Shown piece after piece: positions 39,465 to 41,792 of a stretch of DNA of 41,792 nucleotides. The translations under genes and the position numbers were made by a program. The stretch is from Actinomycetota bacterium (lineage in GTDB: Bacteria; Actinomycetota; AC-67). The stretch is from the NCBI GenBank assembly GCA_040905475.1, contig JBBDRM010000173.1:26618-68409 (forward strand). The letters are read 5' to 3'. Position 1 is the first letter of the stretch; each line of letters opens with the position of its first letter. The notes under the pieces were generated by a model that was not told where the DNA came from, searched no databases, and saw only the letters and a list, made by a program, of their open reading frames with translations.

Positions 39465-39504
39465 TCGCGGCGGATCGCGGGGGCCGGGCGCGGAGGCACT
39501 GAAC

Positions 39505-39535
39505 GGTGGCTGACATGTCAGCCATGTCAGCCACC
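39505..39535. repeat. Perfect 13-bp inverted repeat with 5-base loop
   Basis: Arms GGTGGCTGACATG and CATGTCAGCCACC flank TCAGC, 41 bases after the cyclophilin stop. It also contains the palindrome TGACATGTCA. No T-run follows, so it is not a classical terminator. It could be an RNA-stabilising hairpin, an operator or a dispersed repeat. Confidence 0.6.
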
Positions 39536-39582
39536 CGCGCGAAGGGGGTCCCGACCGATCACGTTTACTAGGGACTTCGGGC

Positions 39583-39599
39583 AAAAGCGCCGCGCTTTT
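39583..39599 (+). terminator. Terminator-like hairpin AAAAGCG-CCG-CGCTTTT
   Basis: A 7-bp stem with a 3-base loop whose right arm ends in TTTT, in the 164-base gap between the cyclophilin gene and metF. It could end the greA-cyclophilin transcript or, lying only 30 bases ahead of metF, act on metF. The stem is short, so the call is weak. Confidence 0.4.
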
Positions 39600-39628
39600 C
39601 GGGCGCAGCACGGTACCCTGTTGGCTCG

Positions 39629-40519
39629 ATGAGGCTCCGAGACATCTACGCCCAGCCCGGCCTGAAGCTCTCCCTCGAGTTCTTCCCGCCCAAGACCGCC
39701 GAGGGCGTCCGGAAGCTGATGGAGGAGACCGCCGTCCTCGCCCGGCTCGACCCGTCGTTCTGCTCGGTGACCTACGGGGCCGGCGGAGGGACGCGCGACA
39801 CGACGGTCGAGATGGTGGAAGGGATCCACCGAGAGCGCGGTCTCAACGTCATGTGCCACCTGACCGTCACCGGCCAGTCGAAGGACGAGATCCGCGCCGT
39901 CCTTTCCGATCTCAAGCGGAGGCGGATCGAGAACATCATCGCGTTGCGGGGCGACCCCCCGCGAGGCGCGGACGAATGGACGCCGCATCCGGACGGGTTC
40001 CAGTACAGCGTCGATCTCGTCCGGGAAGCGCGTGCACACGGTTGGTTCTCGATCGCCGTCGCCGGCTTCCCGGAGACCCATCCGCAGGCGGAGAGCGCCG
40101 AGTCGGACCTTCGCTACTTGAAGGAGAAGGTCGACGCCGGGGCCGACGTCGTCATCACGCAACTCTTCTACGACAACGAGGACTTCTATCGCTACGTCGA
40201 ACGGGCCCGAGCGATCGGCGTCACGGTTCCCATCGTGCCGGGCGTCTTCCCGGTCCTGTCCGCCGAGCAGACCATCCGGTTCACCCAGTTCTGCGGCTCC
40301 AAGATCCCCCAAAGGCTCGGCAGGCTGCTCGAGCAGGTGACCGGTGATGAGGAAGCGGCCGTTCGGATGGGTATCGACTACGCGACCGTTCAGGTCCAGG
40401 GGCTGCTCGAGTTCGGCGTGCCGGGCATCCATTTCTATGCGATGAACCGGTCTCGCTCGGTCTTGGCGATCCTCGACAGCCTCGGGCTCGACGACGTTCG
40501 GGAGCGAGCCGCGCGGTAG
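39629..40519 (+). CDS. metF: Methylenetetrahydrofolate reductase
   Basis: A 296-residue MTHFR. It shows LSLEFFPPKTAEG (active-site Glu), SVTYGAGGGTRDTTVE, IIALRGDPPRG, AVAGFPETHP and VITQLFYDNEDFYRYV, the FAD- and folate-binding segments in the right order. It reduces 5,10-methylene- to 5-methyl-tetrahydrofolate for methionine synthesis. Length matches the bacterial single-domain enzyme. No riboswitch was recognised upstream. Confidence 0.95.
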   Translation: MRLRDIYAQPGLKLSLEFFPPKTAEGVRKLMEETAVLARLDPSFCSVTYGAGGGTRDTTVEMVEGIHRERGLNVMCHLTVTGQSKDEIRAVLSDLKRRRIENIIALRGDPPRGADEWTPHPDGFQYSVDLVREARAHGWFSIAVAGFPETHPQAESAESDLRYLKEKVDAGADVVITQLFYDNEDFYRYVERARAIGVTVPIVPGVFPVLSAEQTIRFTQFCGSKIPQRLGRLLEQVTGDEEAAVRMGIDYATVQVQGLLEFGVPGIHFYAMNRSRSVLAILDSLGLDDVRERAAR

Positions 40520-40562
40520 CGCTCCAGGGGCATCGGCGGGATCGCGGCTTATCATCGCGTCG

Positions 40563-41405
40563 ATGGAAGAGCAGGAAGTCGATCGCCTCTACGCGCTCCC
40601 GCTCGACCAATTCACGCCGGCGCGGGACGCGCTGGCCGCACGACTGAAGACCGCCGGGGACGCCGCGGAGTCCGCGCGCGTCAAGGCGCTCCGAAAGCCG
40701 ACGGCGCCGGCGTGGGCCGTCAACCAGCTGGCGCGCCGGTACCCCAAGCAGATCGAGGTGCTGATCGCGGCGAGCGACCAGCTCCGGCGGGCGCAGCAGG
40801 AGCTCCTGCAAGGGGCGTCCGCCGGCGACCTCTGGGAAGCGACGCTCGCCGAGCGCGAAGCCGTCGGAGAGCTGATGAAGGCGGCGGAATGGCTCCTGAA
40901 AGAGAGCGGCCTGGGCTCGGGTCGTGGAACCCTCGACCGGATCTCCGACACGCTGTACGCGGCGGCCGCCGACACTACCGGCCGCACGCTCTTGCGCCGG
41001 GGCCTGATCTCTCAGGAGATGCGGCGCACCGGCTTCGGGGACCTGACCGCACCGGCTTCGCCGTCTCCGCGGGTGAAAGCTTCGTCGAAGCCGTCACGCC
41101 CCGCGCCGAAGGCCAAACCGTCGGCCGGTCCAACCTCGAAGCAGGTCCTCGAATCGGAGCGCGCGTCCGTTCGCGCAACACGCGAGGCCGAACGAGCGGA
41201 AGCCGAGGCAGAACGGCTCGAGAAAGCGATGCGGCGAGCCGACGACGAAGCCGTGCAGGTCCGCAAGCGAGCGGATGCGGCCGCTCGCACGGCGGCCGAC
41301 GCGAAGTCCGAGGCCACGGCTGCGCGCAGGGAGGCGACCGGGGCCCGGCGCGAAGCAGATCGCGCGGAAGCCCGGCTCGACAAGCTTCGCCGCTCCAAGG
41401 GTTGA
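40563..41405 (+). CDS. Conserved actinobacterial coiled-coil protein, function unknown
   Basis: A 280-residue protein. The N-terminal half carries a conserved pattern I have seen in uncharacterised actinobacterial proteins (LYALPLDQFTPARDALAARL, then VKALRKPTAPAWAVNQLAR). A Pro/Lys/Ser linker (about 160-195) leads to an Ala/Arg/Glu-rich coiled coil (about 196-275). No enzyme motif, signal peptide or membrane span is visible. It could bind DNA or a protein partner. It starts 43 bases after metF and may be co-transcribed. Confidence 0.8.
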   Translation: MEEQEVDRLYALPLDQFTPARDALAARLKTAGDAAESARVKALRKPTAPAWAVNQLARRYPKQIEVLIAASDQLRRAQQELLQGASAGDLWEATLAEREAVGELMKAAEWLLKESGLGSGRGTLDRISDTLYAAAADTTGRTLLRRGLISQEMRRTGFGDLTAPASPSPRVKASSKPSRPAPKAKPSAGPTSKQVLESERASVRATREAERAEAEAERLEKAMRRADDEAVQVRKRADAAARTAADAKSEATAARREATGARREADRAEARLDKLRRSKG

Positions 41406-41476
41406 TACGGCCTCCAGCGTCCCCGAGCGAGCCGAGCAGCGACCTTGCCTGGATTCGGCAAAGGGATGAATGGTAG

Positions 41477-41530
41477 AAACCCTGTGCAGCGAGGCCGAAG
41501 CGGCGAAATCAGTCTCGATCGGCAGGGTTT
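41477..41530 (+). ncRNA. Candidate structured leader RNA upstream of the last gene
   Basis: Nested inverted repeats: outer arms AAACCCTG (41477-41484) and CAGGGTTT (41523-41530), middle arms CGAG (41490-41493) and CTCG (41514-41517), and an inner hairpin GCCG-AAG-CGGC (41494-41504). The element lies about 40 bases ahead of the next start codon. I do not recognise a known riboswitch family. Random pairing in GC-rich DNA cannot be excluded for the inner stems; the AT-containing outer stem is the stronger part. Confidence 0.35.
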
Positions 41531-41568
41531 GGGCGGCACGAGGCGGAACTCCGAAGAGGGAGGTTTCC

Positions 41569-41792
41569 GTGGCCGACGTAACGACAGCGGGTCCAGGGCT
41601 CGCGGGCCGGGAACGGGTGAGGGCAGACCAGGCGGCGGGGACCGTGTACCGCACGTTCCCCGCTCGGCTGCCGGCCGTTCTCAGCTTGATCGCGGGCACG
41701 TTCGGTGTGCTCGGAGCGCTCGGCGCCGGCGTGCGGGTCAGCGCGGTCGCGACGGCACGCGACGAGCCGCTCCAGGTCGGCGTCATCATGGG
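41569..41792 (+). CDS. N-terminal part of a predicted membrane protein (3' end beyond window)
   Basis: An open frame from GTG at 41569 (AGGGAGG six bases ahead) to the window edge, 74 codons. A hydrophilic leader of about 33 residues precedes a membrane span (LPAVLSLIAGTFGVLGALGAG). It then continues VRVSAVATARDEPLQVGVIMG. The family cannot be named from this piece. The candidate structured leader lies immediately upstream. Confidence 0.7.
   Translation, partial: MADVTTAGPGLAGRERVRADQAAGTVYRTFPARLPAVLSLIAGTFGVLGALGAGVRVSAVATARDEPLQVGVIM

Noticed and set aside
1-41792. tRNA, rRNA, CRISPR arrays, transposases, attachment sites
   Set aside because: No direct-repeat spacer pattern, transposase motif or tRNA-like cloverleaf was recognised by eye; a dedicated scan could still find a tRNA.

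Overview
The window reads as chromosomal DNA of a high-GC Gram-positive-type bacterium, most likely an actinobacterium. The signs are strong G/C third positions, many GTG and TTG starts, 1-10 bp gene overlaps, lipoproteins, alpha/beta acyl-CoA dehydrogenase pairs of the mycobacterial/rhodococcal kind, a small GreA, and a 'LYALPL.QF' coiled-coil protein family that I know from actinobacteria. No rRNA, tRNA, CRISPR array, integrase or insertion sequence was seen, so I do not place it below phylum.

Positions 1-20.4 kb form a large acyl-CoA catabolic cluster. From the left edge it holds a branched-chain-amino-acid-type transporter in which LivH, LivM and LivG are one polypeptide (partial), an acyl-CoA dehydrogenase (ACAD), a short-chain dehydrogenase and an alpha-methylacyl-CoA racemase-like CoA enzyme. 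Divergently come an atypical acyl-CoA synthetase and a D-2-hydroxyacid dehydrogenase. Then follow three more ACADs, a crotonase and a cyclase-family hydrolase on the minus strand, and a second crotonase, an amidohydrolase and a large FAD/4Fe-4S D-2-hydroxyacid dehydrogenase on the plus strand. A decayed aldehyde dehydrogenase and a MarR-Rieske-ABM operon close the cluster. Together these could import, activate, epimerise and oxidise a branched or alicyclic carboxylic acid; the substrate is not known. Four promoters in the cluster share a GAGTRYACT element, which suggests one regulator.

Positions 20.6-41.8 kb look like housekeeping chromosome. They hold a Crp/Fnr regulator divergent from two universal stress proteins, phosphoglucose isomerase and 6-phosphogluconolactonase, a lipoprotein/hydrolase pair, a GroES-like protein and an ABC-2 exporter. 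A zinc-type ABC importer (znuACB) follows, then an M28 peptidase, a PadR/membrane-protein pair, a Fur-family regulator, a bPH2-SHOCT membrane protein, a phosphotransferase/HAD pair, a zinc-ribbon protein, a Cys-less HesB/IscA-like protein, greA, a cyclophilin, metF, a coiled-coil protein and the start of a membrane protein.

The main new observations are: the LivH-M-G triple fusion; the shared GAGTRYACT element; a near-identical 15-bp element upstream of both znuA and the Fur-family gene, which identifies that regulator as a probable Zur; two genes whose conserved N-termini require non-standard start codons (ATC and CTG); and a possible structured leader RNA at 41.5 kb.
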